Shown here: positions 17,701 to 23,500 of the stretch, piece after piece | Position numbering within the stretch: position 1 is the first letter of the stretch | Layout of the letters: each line of letters begins with the position of its first letter | IMG/VR virus record: IMGVR_UViG_3300010153_000099 | Span: 1 to 25,348 of that record | From: a virus | Length of the DNA: 25,348 nucleotides | Reading direction: 5' to 3' (one strand) | The notes under the pieces: generated by a model | Told to the model about the DNA's origin: nothing | Database searches by the model: none | The model's input: the letters and a program-made list of their open reading frames with translations, nothing else | Made by a program: the position numbers and the translations under genes

Positions 17701-19236
17701 ATGAGTTCTGTAGTTTCCTACATAATGAGCTAATGAACTAGGCCTCGAATCATTGTCTGAATCGTCAGCTAATGCCTCAGAGGCAGGCGTTGTTCTAAAC
17801 CAATGTTTCCTTGAATCCTCTTCTGGAGAAGAGGGTACAATTAAAAACCATAAAATAGACTTGGAATCATTACCAGTTTCTAATATATCTCCAAATCTTG
17901 CAAACCCTTGCCAGTCTTTGTCAAATAAATCATGAGTCCAATTCATCTCTTTGTTTATTTCAAATGTAAAATTATCTACTGTTTTTGTTATGCTTAAAGA
18001 AGGAGCTAGGGTCCAATCTATAGGATTAGAATCGTCATTTACTTTTAATTTATATAATTTACCAGGACTTGTTGTTTCTTCATGGTAATCAGCAGCTTCA
18101 AATGAATTATAATCATCCGAATCGACTTCTCCTGGACCACTATATGCCCATATATAAGAATCTGAACCACCAACAGATACGCATTCGCATATAATATCGA
18201 CATTAAATGGCAATCTTGAACAAATATAACTACTACTAAGGTTTGCAGGGGTTCCAGTATTATAATCTATTCTCCAAATATATGGCTGCCCTTTTGCGCA
18301 TGCATAAAGAGCATCATCATCATTTGATAATTTTATTATTTTTGTAAATTTAGCTAAAGGTTGTATTTTATCAGCTGGTTTTAATTCATTATTACCCGTA
18401 AAATAAGTATCATTAGATTCTCCAAATGATGTATTATCTAAGTATCCAGAAAATAAAGGACTAGCATTCTTCCCTCTTCCAATAATCGCATGTCGACCCT
18501 TTTTTGTAATGTCAACTTTATCAGTAAAGATGTCGGGTCCCAAGACTTTAGTCTTATCATTATAAAAATCTGATATTCTATTCAATCTATTTGTATGCCC
18601 ATCAACATATAAAAGGTCTTGCTGAGTATCCTTGGAAATAAAGCTCATAGACTTACTCATAATATTGTGATTCTTACCAGCTGTTGTTACTTCAATAGTA
18701 AATCCACTATCTCCAACATCAACTCCCGCTACAACTATTCCTTTAGCTTGATTTGTTACAGTTACTACTCCGCTATTATGAGTAGCTTCAAAAATAACTC
18801 CAGACCTTCCAGTAGACTGTACAACACTACTAACTGCTAATCCAACTATACTTGCAGCAGCATCAGTCGCATTTATGCCTATTCTTATAGGAATTTCATT
18901 TTGAGTCGTAGGAGGAGATGTACCTAGGTGTTGTATATCAAACCAAAAAACGTAAGTATCATTTGGAGTAGATATTTTAAAATACTTATTATTCAAATTG
19001 GAAGATACCATCTCTACACAAGTAATTTCAACAATCTGAGCATTGCTATTTGAAGCTGAGCCAAATCCATTCTCTGTAAATACTTCATCTGAATATCTGC
19101 CAACAATCATACCATCGCCATTATCAGCAGATACATCTAGTGAATACGGAGTAGCATCTTCGGCTAAATCAGTTTGGTCTGGAGATGTTACTATTCCAAC
19201 ATTAAATCCTTTTAGTTCATGTAGCTTTTTAGGCAT
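14734..19236 (-). CDS. Giant tail nozzle-like protein
   Basis: 1,500 residues, all soluble. The opening (FNVGIVTSPDQTDLAEDATP, then SADNGDGMIVGR) follows the pattern of podoviral tail-tube/nozzle proteins (T7 gp12 and P22 gp10 type): few residues, a list of nodes, then 'd-GxhxxR'. Near 1242-1300 AFRGRIYAWDESNMYVI and GCLSQDSVFAADVGMCFAD resemble the propeller blades of that group. The last 80 residues (KFFKKVRLTGDSLVEG ... SIGILYRDRSAR) end in the usual 'siGixYR' strand. It is about twice the normal length; the extra sequence lies mainly between residues 350 and 1100 and is Asp/Ser/Tyr-rich. Its place before the fibre array supports a tail-hub role onto which fibres attach. An alternative is a host-surface beta-propeller adhesin. 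Confidence 0.72.
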   Translation of the reverse strand: MPKKLHELKGFNVGIVTSPDQTDLAEDATPYSLDVSADNGDGMIVGRYSDEVFTENGFGSASNSNAQIVEITCVEMVSSNLNNKYFKISTPNDTYVFWFDIQHLGTSPPTTQNEIPIRIGINATDAAASIVGLAVSSVVQSTGRSGVIFEATHNSGVVTVTNQAKGIVVAGVDVGDSGFTIEVTTAGKNHNIMSKSMSFISKDTQQDLLYVDGHTNRLNRISDFYNDKTKVLGPDIFTDKVDITKKGRHAIIGRGKNASPLFSGYLDNTSFGESNDTYFTGNNELKPADKIQPLAKFTKIIKLSNDDDALYACAKGQPYIWRIDYNTGTPANLSSSYICSRLPFNVDIICECVSVGGSDSYIWAYSGPGEVDSDDYNSFEAADYHEETTSPGKLYKLKVNDDSNPIDWTLAPSLSITKTVDNFTFEINKEMNWTHDLFDKDWQGFARFGDILETGNDSKSILWFLIVPSSPEEDSRKHWFRTTPASEALADDSDNDSRPSSLAHYVGNYRTHRWLYAAKNIQDINEDGGSTTINLLDKTPQHMGTLSLDDDSGYYDLTNVYDYSSNLYSWRIKKDEYIWETQSLLRVSRYDESAESDESVEFNSTNLTAGGSTQTDGVGVYTIAKNIGMFTSSVFGNYTGDNCGTKWRTGTSAVNNSWSGAGPLAKNSVINICPLEYSLVDLTDEYGIDCDTDSDGNAVVGCMAKIGSQTNPFINGSDGVWMINKVDIATDDDGGSFVGLICDTVDSNGYTYTGGNPSNEYRVNLENKVVMYISSFKGNNGALSYYDTEDWTTGKSLGADTDYDTEVSHDFSGFKSSSPDNIVRQLRWFDDTTSSMKAMDFNGAQMPKQIGLQGLSANTTINTGRSALFYSFNNPISHDDGGGVVDFLNSLFAIDIRQVNGALNSDPDLNLLNPMGYFNDTLFQINFDGDGKSYGHTNVDNQHPRMQDSIMVIEDYNASGVDNQSTDVVMSTVPTARIAMFDRDSSMGLINIDIRTEISTINNTSPIDGETNAGSDENFTLNHFGRALTPLKYKFGTNDSFLSLITPSDPGTGTVFKCAQDYYYKISFLYDGFQESPLTLGHWKFNASKDYPDTHNATDGTHDYSYISLKLKVSNISSRITHLNLYRTDSTAKLYRLVKSVKMDSTWTSLLVSGTNVYTKVCIDEGVSGATYESINNMSEILRNTTVNYTISTVLDGSLYVGNCGHRNITDASSYIFKSNPGNFSQFDWTINYLKLPTIPVAMKAFRGRIYAWDESNMYVINSNLILEDIYEGIGCLSQDSVFAADVGMCFADKYNIYLQTTEYPTIISSPISVDREFQIGYKDLLDENTFKPIVSYSAKLNSFVISTNASRAYIYNVIKNRWDLWSTNQEFLSSVISPRNEVFYSHKSATVGDRLMSLSTSSNRSYFSWFSKKLTIGRDTQDKFFKKVRLTGDSLVEGTLPVIQGSKGEVSKTFSDDTDNVVYNLSGSNRKAKWLQLQFTNVTGIVHSIGILYRDRSAR

Positions 19237-19412
19237 TATTTTTCTTTTGTCAATACCTTTTCTAGTACTTCCATAAAAGCATCAAATACAGACTCTATGC
19301 AAGCTTGTTCTTTCTTTTCACTCACTAGAGGAATATTTATCATTCCGTTCAATTCCGTGCAAATACTCTCTTTTTTGTCCTTCAACATTGTTATAACCAT
19401 TGTTCCAATCAT
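19236..19412 (-). CDS. Short helical protein, translationally coupled to the nozzle-like gene
   Basis: 58 residues from the ATG at 19412. The sequence is helical and charged (MIGTMVITMLKDKKESIC ... ACIESVFDAFMEVLEKVL), with two Cys and no membrane segment. Two signals support it: AGGAG seven bases upstream, and a TAA that overlaps the nozzle-like gene's ATG (TAATG). The nozzle-like gene has no strong ribosome site of its own, so translation of this ORF may load ribosomes onto it. It overlaps the ORF at 19318-19479 in another frame. Family unknown; a small assembly or chaperone-like role is speculation. Confidence 0.65.
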   Translation of the reverse strand: MIGTMVITMLKDKKESICTELNGMINIPLVSEKKEQACIESVFDAFMEVLEKVLTKEK

Positions 19413-19479
19413 TCTGCTTCTCCTGTTTTATATGTTCATGATTTACTCCACAATATTCAGGGCATTCGTAATTTGACAT
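19318..19479 (-). CDS. Short Cys/His protein overlapping the next gene, possibly the tail of a frameshifted membrane protein
   Basis: 53 residues from the ATG at 19479 (MSNYECPEYCGVNHEHI), with AGGG six bases upstream. C6, C10, H15 and H17 could bind a metal. The second half (after about residue 20) overlaps the 58-residue ORF in another frame and is Asn-rich and less protein-like. The frame is open upstream to about 19580 and encodes a hydrophobic stretch (LIIIIFAIVLHYAIDL) with no standard start except a GTG at 19512. One extra A in the AAAA run at 19562-19559 would join it to an ATG at 19568. It ends in TGA, unlike every confident gene here. It may be a real short gene or the remnant of a longer membrane protein. 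Confidence 0.4.
   Translation of the reverse strand: MSNYECPEYCGVNHEHIKQEKQNDWNNGYNNVEGQKREYLHGIERNDKYSSSE
19420..19424 (-). promoter_or_regulatory. Ribosome binding site deciding the start of the 58-residue ORF
   Basis: AGGAG on the minus strand, seven bases before the ATG at 19412, lying inside the overlapping ORF at 19318-19479. It is the best-spaced site in this small-gene cluster and fixes the start among several in-frame ATGs. Confidence 0.6.
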
Positions 19480-19555
19480 ATTTGGCCCTAAATCTATAGC
19501 ATAATGTAACACTATAGCAAATATAATAATAATTAAATCTTCGTATAATACATTC

Positions 19556-19666
19556 TTATTTTCTCCATTCTCTCCACTTTATCTTAATAGCTATATAACA
19601 TATAAATATAGGTATACATATAAATATGCTTTTAAATATAGAAGAAAGCAAATGCCCCAAATCCAT
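19556..19666 (-). CDS. 36-residue single-pass membrane protein
   Basis: Starts at an ATG directly after the TAA of the gene at 19667-19903 (TAAATG), with GGAG ten bases upstream inside that gene. After a short N-terminus (MDLGHLLSSIFK) residues 13-29 are strongly hydrophobic (SIFICIPIFICYIAIKI), and the last residues are basic (KWREWRK). That charge pattern predicts the C-terminus in the cytoplasm. Its size and position next to lysis-type genes fit a minor holin or antiholin-like peptide, which is inference only. An 18-bp in-frame repeat makes part of the membrane segment (IFICIP/IFICYI). Confidence 0.5.
   Translation of the reverse strand: MDLGHLLSSIFKSIFICIPIFICYIAIKIKWREWRK
19598..19627. 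repeat. 12-bp direct repeat, 18-bp period
   Basis: acatataaatat occurs at 19598-19609 and 19616-19627, separated by six bases (aggtat). The 18-bp period equals six codons, so both copies lie in the same frame of the 36-residue membrane ORF and encode repeated IFIC segments. Confidence 0.75.
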
Positions 19667-19903
19667 TTATCTTTTACTCCAATATCTCTTCCTCGCCTTC
19701 GCTTCAAAACAATTATCAGTACTATCTACAGGAAATAAAACAAATTCATCTTCTGCTTTGTCATAATAAAAGTCACGCTCTTCCCACTTACATACCATTC
19801 CTTCGCTGTCATATGTATCTTCTAATCTAGGATACATACAATTAATACCCTCTCCAAGAGTCATAGATACCGTAACAATTAATATCCAGCTTTCAAATAG
19901 CAT
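19667..19903 (-). CDS. Small exported protein with N-terminal signal or anchor
   Basis: 78 residues. The first ~20 (MLFESWILIVTVSMTLGEGI) look like a signal sequence or membrane anchor. A Cys at 22 follows, but the context (GINC) lacks the small residue usually needed at -1 of a lipobox, so a lipoprotein is unlikely. The rest is acidic and aromatic (EERDFYYDKAEDEFVLF) with Cys at 38 and 65, and a basic end (ARKRYWSKR). It starts in a TAATG overlap with the two-helix membrane protein gene, with AAAGG nine bases upstream. A periplasmic lysis accessory or superinfection-exclusion protein would fit. Family not recognised. Confidence 0.7.
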   Translation of the reverse strand: MLFESWILIVTVSMTLGEGINCMYPRLEDTYDSEGMVCKWEERDFYYDKAEDEFVLFPVDSTDNCFEAKARKRYWSKR

Positions 19904-20343
19904 TATTTCTTACCTTTCTTAAGAGGCTTATCGTCCCCCCAGACTGGATGTTTAGGAGTTTTAGATTCCATTTTCACTCCATTACCACCAATTTTTATTG
20001 TATTTCTATCCATAGATACTTCCATATCTTTAGCAGACTGGTCTTGCAAATGATGCACCAAATCTTTAGCCACTACTGCCAATGGGTCTTCTGGTGCTGG
20101 TGGTACTACCATTCCATTAAGAACATTGATTAAACCTATCGTTATGGTCGAAATAAGGCCTGTTACAACAGCCAACTGAGATTCGCCAAGGAAATAAGCT
20201 GCTGCTATAAGCATACAAGCCATTATAAGGATAGTAGGTACACTAAATACGCCTACCCAAAACCTAAGTTTATCAATCATAAGGCGTTTAGCTGCCATTC
20301 TTTCCTTCTTTTTTTGAGCTATTTCTTCTTTAGACATTCCCAT
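19903..20343 (-). CDS. Two-helix membrane protein, holin candidate
   Basis: 146 residues. The N-terminus is highly basic (KKKERMAAKR). Two membrane helices lie at about 28-53 (FWVGVFSVPTILIMACMLI) and 57-80 (LAVVTGLISTITIGLINVL), and the tail is soluble and charged, with HLQDQSAKDMEVSMDRN and a Lys-rich end. Two closely spaced helices with both ends probably cytoplasmic match class II holins, though the ~65-residue tail is longer than usual. GGGGAG lies about nine bases before the ATG at 20343; a second ATG is two codons on. The ATG lies inside the end of the metallophosphoesterase gene (14-base overlap). Its place downstream of the peptidase supports a lysis role, but a virion membrane protein is possible. 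Confidence 0.68.
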   Translation of the reverse strand: MGMSKEEIAQKKKERMAAKRLMIDKLRFWVGVFSVPTILIMACMLIAAAYFLGESQLAVVTGLISTITIGLINVLNGMVVPPAPEDPLAVVAKDLVHHLQDQSAKDMEVSMDRNTIKIGGNGVKMESKTPKHPVWGDDKPLKKGKK

Positions 20344-21118
20344 CTATAAGTTCTCCCCATAAGCTAGTCTTTCCATTTATAATCTGAACTATATGCACAG
20401 TAAATTGACCTCCATGATAAAAATCTACTATCGCAAAAGCATGAGCCCAATTAGTAGCTCTATTTTGAAGCCATTGATTAGCCCCGTCAGACATATCTTT
20501 TAAACAACCAATTGACCAGGCTGACTTTGGGCCATCTACATGAGTAACACTCATTTGTTGTAAATCATGCCAATGTCCATACATAATATTAGCTCCAATC
20601 TTTCTTAGATGATTAGAGGTATGATATTGCCCTCCAAATTGATGTCCGTGATAGAAGTATAATTTACCTATTTTAAGCTTCTTTCCCATAGGATGATAGG
20701 TATATCCTCTATCTTTAAGATTTACAGCTTCTTTAAACTTATATTGACTCAAGTAAGGATATTCATCAACAAACATATTTAACCAATTATCATGATTACC
20801 CTCAGTAATGTGCCTATCAGTACATTTTGCTTTATCTAAGGACTTATCTATTTGGTCCATACCCTTATTTACATCTTTAACATCAGTTTCTAAGAGTGGT
20901 ATAATATGCTCTAAAGGAGGTTTTTTCTTTCGTTTATATTTCCAAGCACTAAATTCACTCCATTCTCCGACATCGCCTAAATCTATATAAATATCAGGCT
21001 TAATCCTCTCAATAGCTTTACAAAGAACATTTATAGAGGGCTGATGATGAAGCGGAAAGTGCTTATCAGGCGTTACTATAGCCCTCTTTACTACAGTCTT
21101 TTTCTTGCGTTTAAACAT
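20330..21118 (-). CDS. Calcineurin-like metallophosphoesterase
   Basis: 262 residues. All signature motifs of the two-metal phosphoesterase fold are present in order: DxH (D18-K-H20), GD (G48-D49), GNHD (107-110), HGH (157-159) and GHxH (G181-H-W-H184). These bind two metal ions and hydrolyse phosphodiester or phosphomonoester bonds. The substrate cannot be read from sequence; candidates are nucleic-acid ends, cyclic or dinucleotide signals, or phosphoproteins. The Lys/Arg-rich N-terminus (FKRKKKTVVKR) and YKRKKKPP at about 61-68 could favour nucleic acid. The start is the second ATG, since AGGAG lies six bases before it and touches the first. It is set among lysis and virion genes rather than replication genes, which is notable. 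Confidence 0.9.
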   Translation of the reverse strand: MFKRKKKTVVKRAIVTPDKHFPLHHQPSINVLCKAIERIKPDIYIDLGDVGEWSEFSAWKYKRKKKPPLEHIIPLLETDVKDVNKGMDQIDKSLDKAKCTDRHITEGNHDNWLNMFVDEYPYLSQYKFKEAVNLKDRGYTYHPMGKKLKIGKLYFYHGHQFGGQYHTSNHLRKIGANIMYGHWHDLQQMSVTHVDGPKSAWSIGCLKDMSDGANQWLQNRATNWAHAFAIVDFYHGGQFTVHIVQIINGKTSLWGELIDGNV

Positions 21119-21124
21119 GTACAT

Positions 21125-21129
21125 CTCCT
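21125..21129 (-). promoter_or_regulatory. Ribosome binding site deciding the phosphoesterase start
   Basis: AGGAG directly abuts the ATG at 21124 but stands six bases from the ATG at 21118. Normal spacing therefore selects 21118 (MFKRKKK) as the start. Confidence 0.7.
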
Positions 21130-21427
21130 AATTAAGGTTTGATTCTTCAACCTCCCAATCACTAGGTACTGTAAATACTTCTGTCGCTTTAAGAAGACGT
21201 TTTTCTGTCGTATCAATGGTATATTTAAGTAATAATCCTTCACATTCCTCACATGACCAAAATAAAGGTGAATCAATCCCAGAGCCATATACTTCTAGCC
21301 CTATTATGTCTGTCCCTCCACAATAAGCGCATCCATCTGGATGTTTCTTGAAGACCTCTTTACAAGTAATCCCCAAATCTTCAACCATCTTATCGCCTTT
21401 TTTGGCGGGAGGTTCTCTCCAGTACAT
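21128..21427 (-). CDS. Small zinc-ribbon protein
   Basis: 99 residues from the ATG at 21427 (MYWREPPAKKGDK). An in-frame ATG at 21463 would add 12 residues and overlap the preceding gene by 19 bases, but it has no good ribosome site, whereas AAAGG/AAGGA lies 13-18 bases before 21427. Two CxxC pairs, C33-A-Y-C36 and C59-E-E-C62, frame a beta-rich loop (IIGLEVYGSG) and form a treble-clef or zinc-ribbon-type site. The rest is hydrophilic and acidic at the end. It sits between the XhlA-like gene and the phosphoesterase. It may bind nucleic acid or a protein partner, perhaps the phosphoesterase. Family not recognised; it ends with TAG. Confidence 0.75.
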   Translation of the reverse strand: MYWREPPAKKGDKMVEDLGITCKEVFKKHPDGCAYCGGTDIIGLEVYGSGIDSPLFWSCEECEGLLLKYTIDTTEKRLLKATEVFTVPSDWEVEESNLN

Positions 21428-21444
21428 TACTGAGATATTTTCCT

Positions 21445-21663
21445 TTACCTTTGAAATAACCATCCTACAAATGCTATTATAACTGCTCCAAAACCTTTGA
21501 ACCAGCTTATTGCATTTTCTGCTTTACGAACTCTACCGTTTATTTTAGATACATCTTCTCTTAAGAATCCTAATTGGTCTTTTGTCCAATCCCTATAAGA
21601 TTCCGTTTCAGAATTATGGCTCATTATCATAGTCTTCAAATCTTCATTAGTGACCTTACCCAT
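21445..21663 (-). CDS. XhlA-like membrane protein, holin or holin partner
   Basis: 72 residues. An N-terminal amphipathic coiled-coil segment (SYRDWTKDQLGFLREDVSK, NGRVRKAENAISW) is followed by one C-terminal membrane helix (FGAVIIAFVGWLF) and ends in Gln-Arg. This is the layout of haemolysin XhlA-type proteins, which sit beside the holin and endolysin in many phages and help disrupt the membrane. Its ATG overlaps the end of the endolysin gene by eight bases, with GGAG nine bases upstream, so the two are coupled. This strengthens the lysis assignment, though the family call rests on layout and short motifs. Confidence 0.75.
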   Translation of the reverse strand: MGKVTNEDLKTMIMSHNSETESYRDWTKDQLGFLREDVSKINGRVRKAENAISWFKGFGAVIIAFVGWLFQR

Positions 21664-22012
21664 ACACTCCTACTCCATTTTTAACATTACCTTTTCCAAG
21701 ATGTATGAAGGTCTTACTAATAGCGATGTCTTTGAAGTATCCCATTCCTGATGCGTGCTGCAAAAGCGAAAACCGCTTATATCTATCGGTACAGTGCACA
21801 TCACATGCAGTCCCGAGAACATGGTCTCCTCTTGAGTTTTTTGATACTTTTTTATTGTGCTCATCACACCTCCATCCTGAATTTATTTTGAAAGGGAAAT
21901 TACATAAGGTTCTAAGTTCTTGTAATTTAGATATAAATTCCTCGTCCATATTGCATTTTTTACAGTGAGAACACTGAAATTCACTAGATTTAAAGTTCTT
22001 AGATAATTGCAT
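21656..22012 (-). CDS. M15-type peptidase, probable endolysin
   Basis: 118 residues. It follows the Peptidase_M15_3 (VanY/D-Ala-D-Ala carboxypeptidase-like) pattern: NFKSSEFQCSHCKKC at the start, INSGWRCDEHN at about 43-53, the zinc motif H64-x6-D71 (GDHVLGTACD), and a second zinc histidine H104 in TFIHLG. Such enzymes cleave peptidoglycan cross-links or stem peptides. Asp replaces the usual Ser before His in the SxHxxG motif (D63). The CxxCxxC cluster at 14-20 is a variant of the CxCGC site of the family and may add a structural metal. It lacks a signal peptide, so release needs a holin. It is followed by the XhlA-like gene. Confidence 0.9.
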   Translation of the reverse strand: MQLSKNFKSSEFQCSHCKKCNMDEEFISKLQELRTLCNFPFKINSGWRCDEHNKKVSKNSRGDHVLGTACDVHCTDRYKRFSLLQHASGMGYFKDIAISKTFIHLGKGNVKNGVGVYG

Positions 22013-22014
22013 AA

Positions 22015-22197
22015 TTATTTACCTTTTTTATTTTCTTTTAGGCTTTCTTGTATTTCTTCTTCTAATAAAGCCTGACAGAACTCTATAGCTCCTTGAACCT
22101 TAGCATAAGTTGTTTCTATTTGAGATAACTGTGCTTTTAGATTTTCTAATTTTTCAGCAATACCACTTTTGGTTTGCTGTGTTTTTTCTTTTGCCAT
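22015..22197 (-). CDS. Short coiled-coil protein
   Basis: 60 residues, nearly all helical. Heptad-like spacing runs through AEKLENLKAQLSQIETTYAK, and the protein ends in a Lys-rich tail (ENKKGK). No membrane segment. AGGAG lies upstream of the ATG at 22197 with a longer-than-usual spacing of 11 bases. It lies between a fibre gene and the endolysin, two bases ahead of the latter. Possible roles are a fibre trimerisation helper or a regulator of lysis. Family not recognised. Confidence 0.68.
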   Translation of the reverse strand: MAKEKTQQTKSGIAEKLENLKAQLSQIETTYAKVQGAIEFCQALLEEEIQESLKENKKGK

Positions 22198-22220
22198 TGC
22201 TTATCATTCTCCTTTTTTGA

Positions 22221-23111
22221 TTATAAGGCTTTTATTAAGCCTAAAGTTATTAAGTCATTTATTAATGTTCCTAAAACATCTGCTAGCTCTTCAGTGGTTG
22301 TTGAATTTGCATTAAAAGCCCTATCTGTAGTATGATTTGTAACTTGCCAAGGCGTTTGACTTAGTGCCTCAAAAGTATTCGCTTTTACCCTTCCTGTAAC
22401 TGTAATGCCATCAGCATCTACTTGCAATCTAGTATTAGCACCAGCTGAAGACGCTCCATTTCTAATACCAACTTGCCAAGCTCCTTTTTCAGAATTATTT
22501 GTATCATCTACTGATATGGCTTCAATTTGAACAAGAGTTCTTTCAGTACCAGAATCATTTTCATATTTATGTTGAGCTACTGATATGGTCTGAGTAGCTA
22601 ATTCTGTATTATCAGTTTTTCTAGTAAGCATATAAGGATATCGACCACTGATAGCAGTATTCTCTATTAATTCAAAAAAGGGACCAAGAGCTTCGTATGT
22701 ATTAAGCTTATAACCACTACCAGCAGAATTTAATATAGTAAATCCAGATGCGTCATTATCAGTTACTGTAAAATTACTTTGTCCTGTTACATCTAATCCT
22801 GTTAAAGTTCCAACAGAAGTTATATTTGTTTGCGCTGCTGCTGTGGCTGGTAATTGAAAAGTTCCAGTAGGAGCAGTATCAGGAGCGAGTCCAGTTATAG
22901 TAGAGACAGTATCTGCATTTCCTGTAACATCTCCTATTAAATTTCCAGTAGAAGTTATTGTTCCATCTACTGTTAATTCACCAACAGCAAAAGTTAGCAA
23001 ATCTGAATCATTTTTATGGCCAATAGTAGCACCATTTATTTTTATACTATCAACAGTCAAATCACCTGTTATTCCTATCGATTCTGTATAACTATCTTCT
23101 GTAAATGCCAT
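22221..23111 (-). CDS. Modular tail or head fibre
   Basis: 296 residues. Beta-repeat phrases fill the N-terminal half: GDLTVDSIKINGATIG, TGNLIGDVTGNADTVSTITG and TNITSVGTLTGLDVTG, all typical of phage fibre shafts. The middle (SGRYPYMLTRKTDNTELAT) is a globular segment. The C-terminal ~45 residues (QVTNHTTDRAFNANSTTTEE, then LADVLGTLINDLITLGLI) match a closing motif that recurs in many phage and prophage virion proteins; its Asn/Thr 'DRxFxAN' turn and final hydrophobic helix suggest a trimer cap. AGGAG lies five bases before the ATG. The gene is separated from the main fibre array by the lysis cassette and follows the neck genes, so it could be a collar or head fibre. Confidence 0.82.
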   Translation of the reverse strand: MAFTEDSYTESIGITGDLTVDSIKINGATIGHKNDSDLLTFAVGELTVDGTITSTGNLIGDVTGNADTVSTITGLAPDTAPTGTFQLPATAAAQTNITSVGTLTGLDVTGQSNFTVTDNDASGFTILNSAGSGYKLNTYEALGPFFELIENTAISGRYPYMLTRKTDNTELATQTISVAQHKYENDSGTERTLVQIEAISVDDTNNSEKGAWQVGIRNGASSAGANTRLQVDADGITVTGRVKANTFEALSQTPWQVTNHTTDRAFNANSTTTEELADVLGTLINDLITLGLIKAL

Positions 23112-23119
23112 ATATACTC

Positions 23120-23500
23120 CTAAAAATCTACGGGAATTATTGTTCCGCCATTAGAGTGGTTCATCCTAGACCATTTCTTTGCCCTTTTTTCGATTTCTTG
23201 ATATTCTTTTTCAAAAAAAGCTGCTAATTCTATATTTATATTACGAGGGTCTTTATAACCCATGCTAATTGCCTTAGATACTAATCCTTCATGGAACTGA
23301 GATGGTATTTGTCCATGCTCAGTAGAGCCAGGTATAGAATCCATATTTGATGATGTTAAAGGGTCAGCTTTCTTTGAACAAAAAATTCTAATAGTTTTTC
23401 CATTAGTAGTAACACTTTCCCATTTATTATTAGTACTCTTTTGTATAATAGCTATCTTGCCTCTATTTATATACCAGGCATATGTTTTTAGTAAACCCAT
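23120..23500 (-). CDS. Small neck or adaptor-type virion protein
   Basis: 126 residues. The N-terminal half is a mixed strand region (YINRGKIAIIQKSTNNKW). The C-terminal half carries IPSQFHEGLVSKAISMGY and FFEKEYQEIEKRAKKW, a helical pattern like that of phage head-tail connectors, where a 'P..fh..l...a....' helix is followed by 'eyek.l...k'. It starts in a TAATG overlap with the preceding neck-type gene, with AAGGA nine bases upstream, and ends with TAG. I infer a head-tail connection or tail completion protein; the similarity is by pattern only. Confidence 0.7.
   Translation of the reverse strand: MGLLKTYAWYINRGKIAIIQKSTNNKWESVTTNGKTIRIFCSKKADPLTSSNMDSIPGSTEHGQIPSQFHEGLVSKAISMGYKDPRNINIELAAFFEKEYQEIEKRAKKWSRMNHSNGGTIIPVDF

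Noticed and set aside
19236-19568. Overlapping small ORFs as an Rz/Rz1 spanin pair
   Set aside because: The nested 58-residue ORF has no signal peptide or lipobox, so it cannot be an outer-membrane spanin lipoprotein.
19667-19903. Lipoprotein call for the 78-residue exported protein
   Set aside because: The Cys after the hydrophobic segment is preceded by Gly-Ile-Asn, which does not fit the lipobox requirement for a small residue at -1.
21091-21288. 65-codon minus-strand ORF
   Set aside because: Out-of-frame overlap across the zinc-ribbon and phosphoesterase genes, without a start signal; both of those carry clear motifs.
21670-21867. 65-codon minus-strand ORF and the plus-strand ORF at 21705-21968
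   Set aside because: Both overlap the M15 peptidase gene, whose zinc ligands and length are complete.
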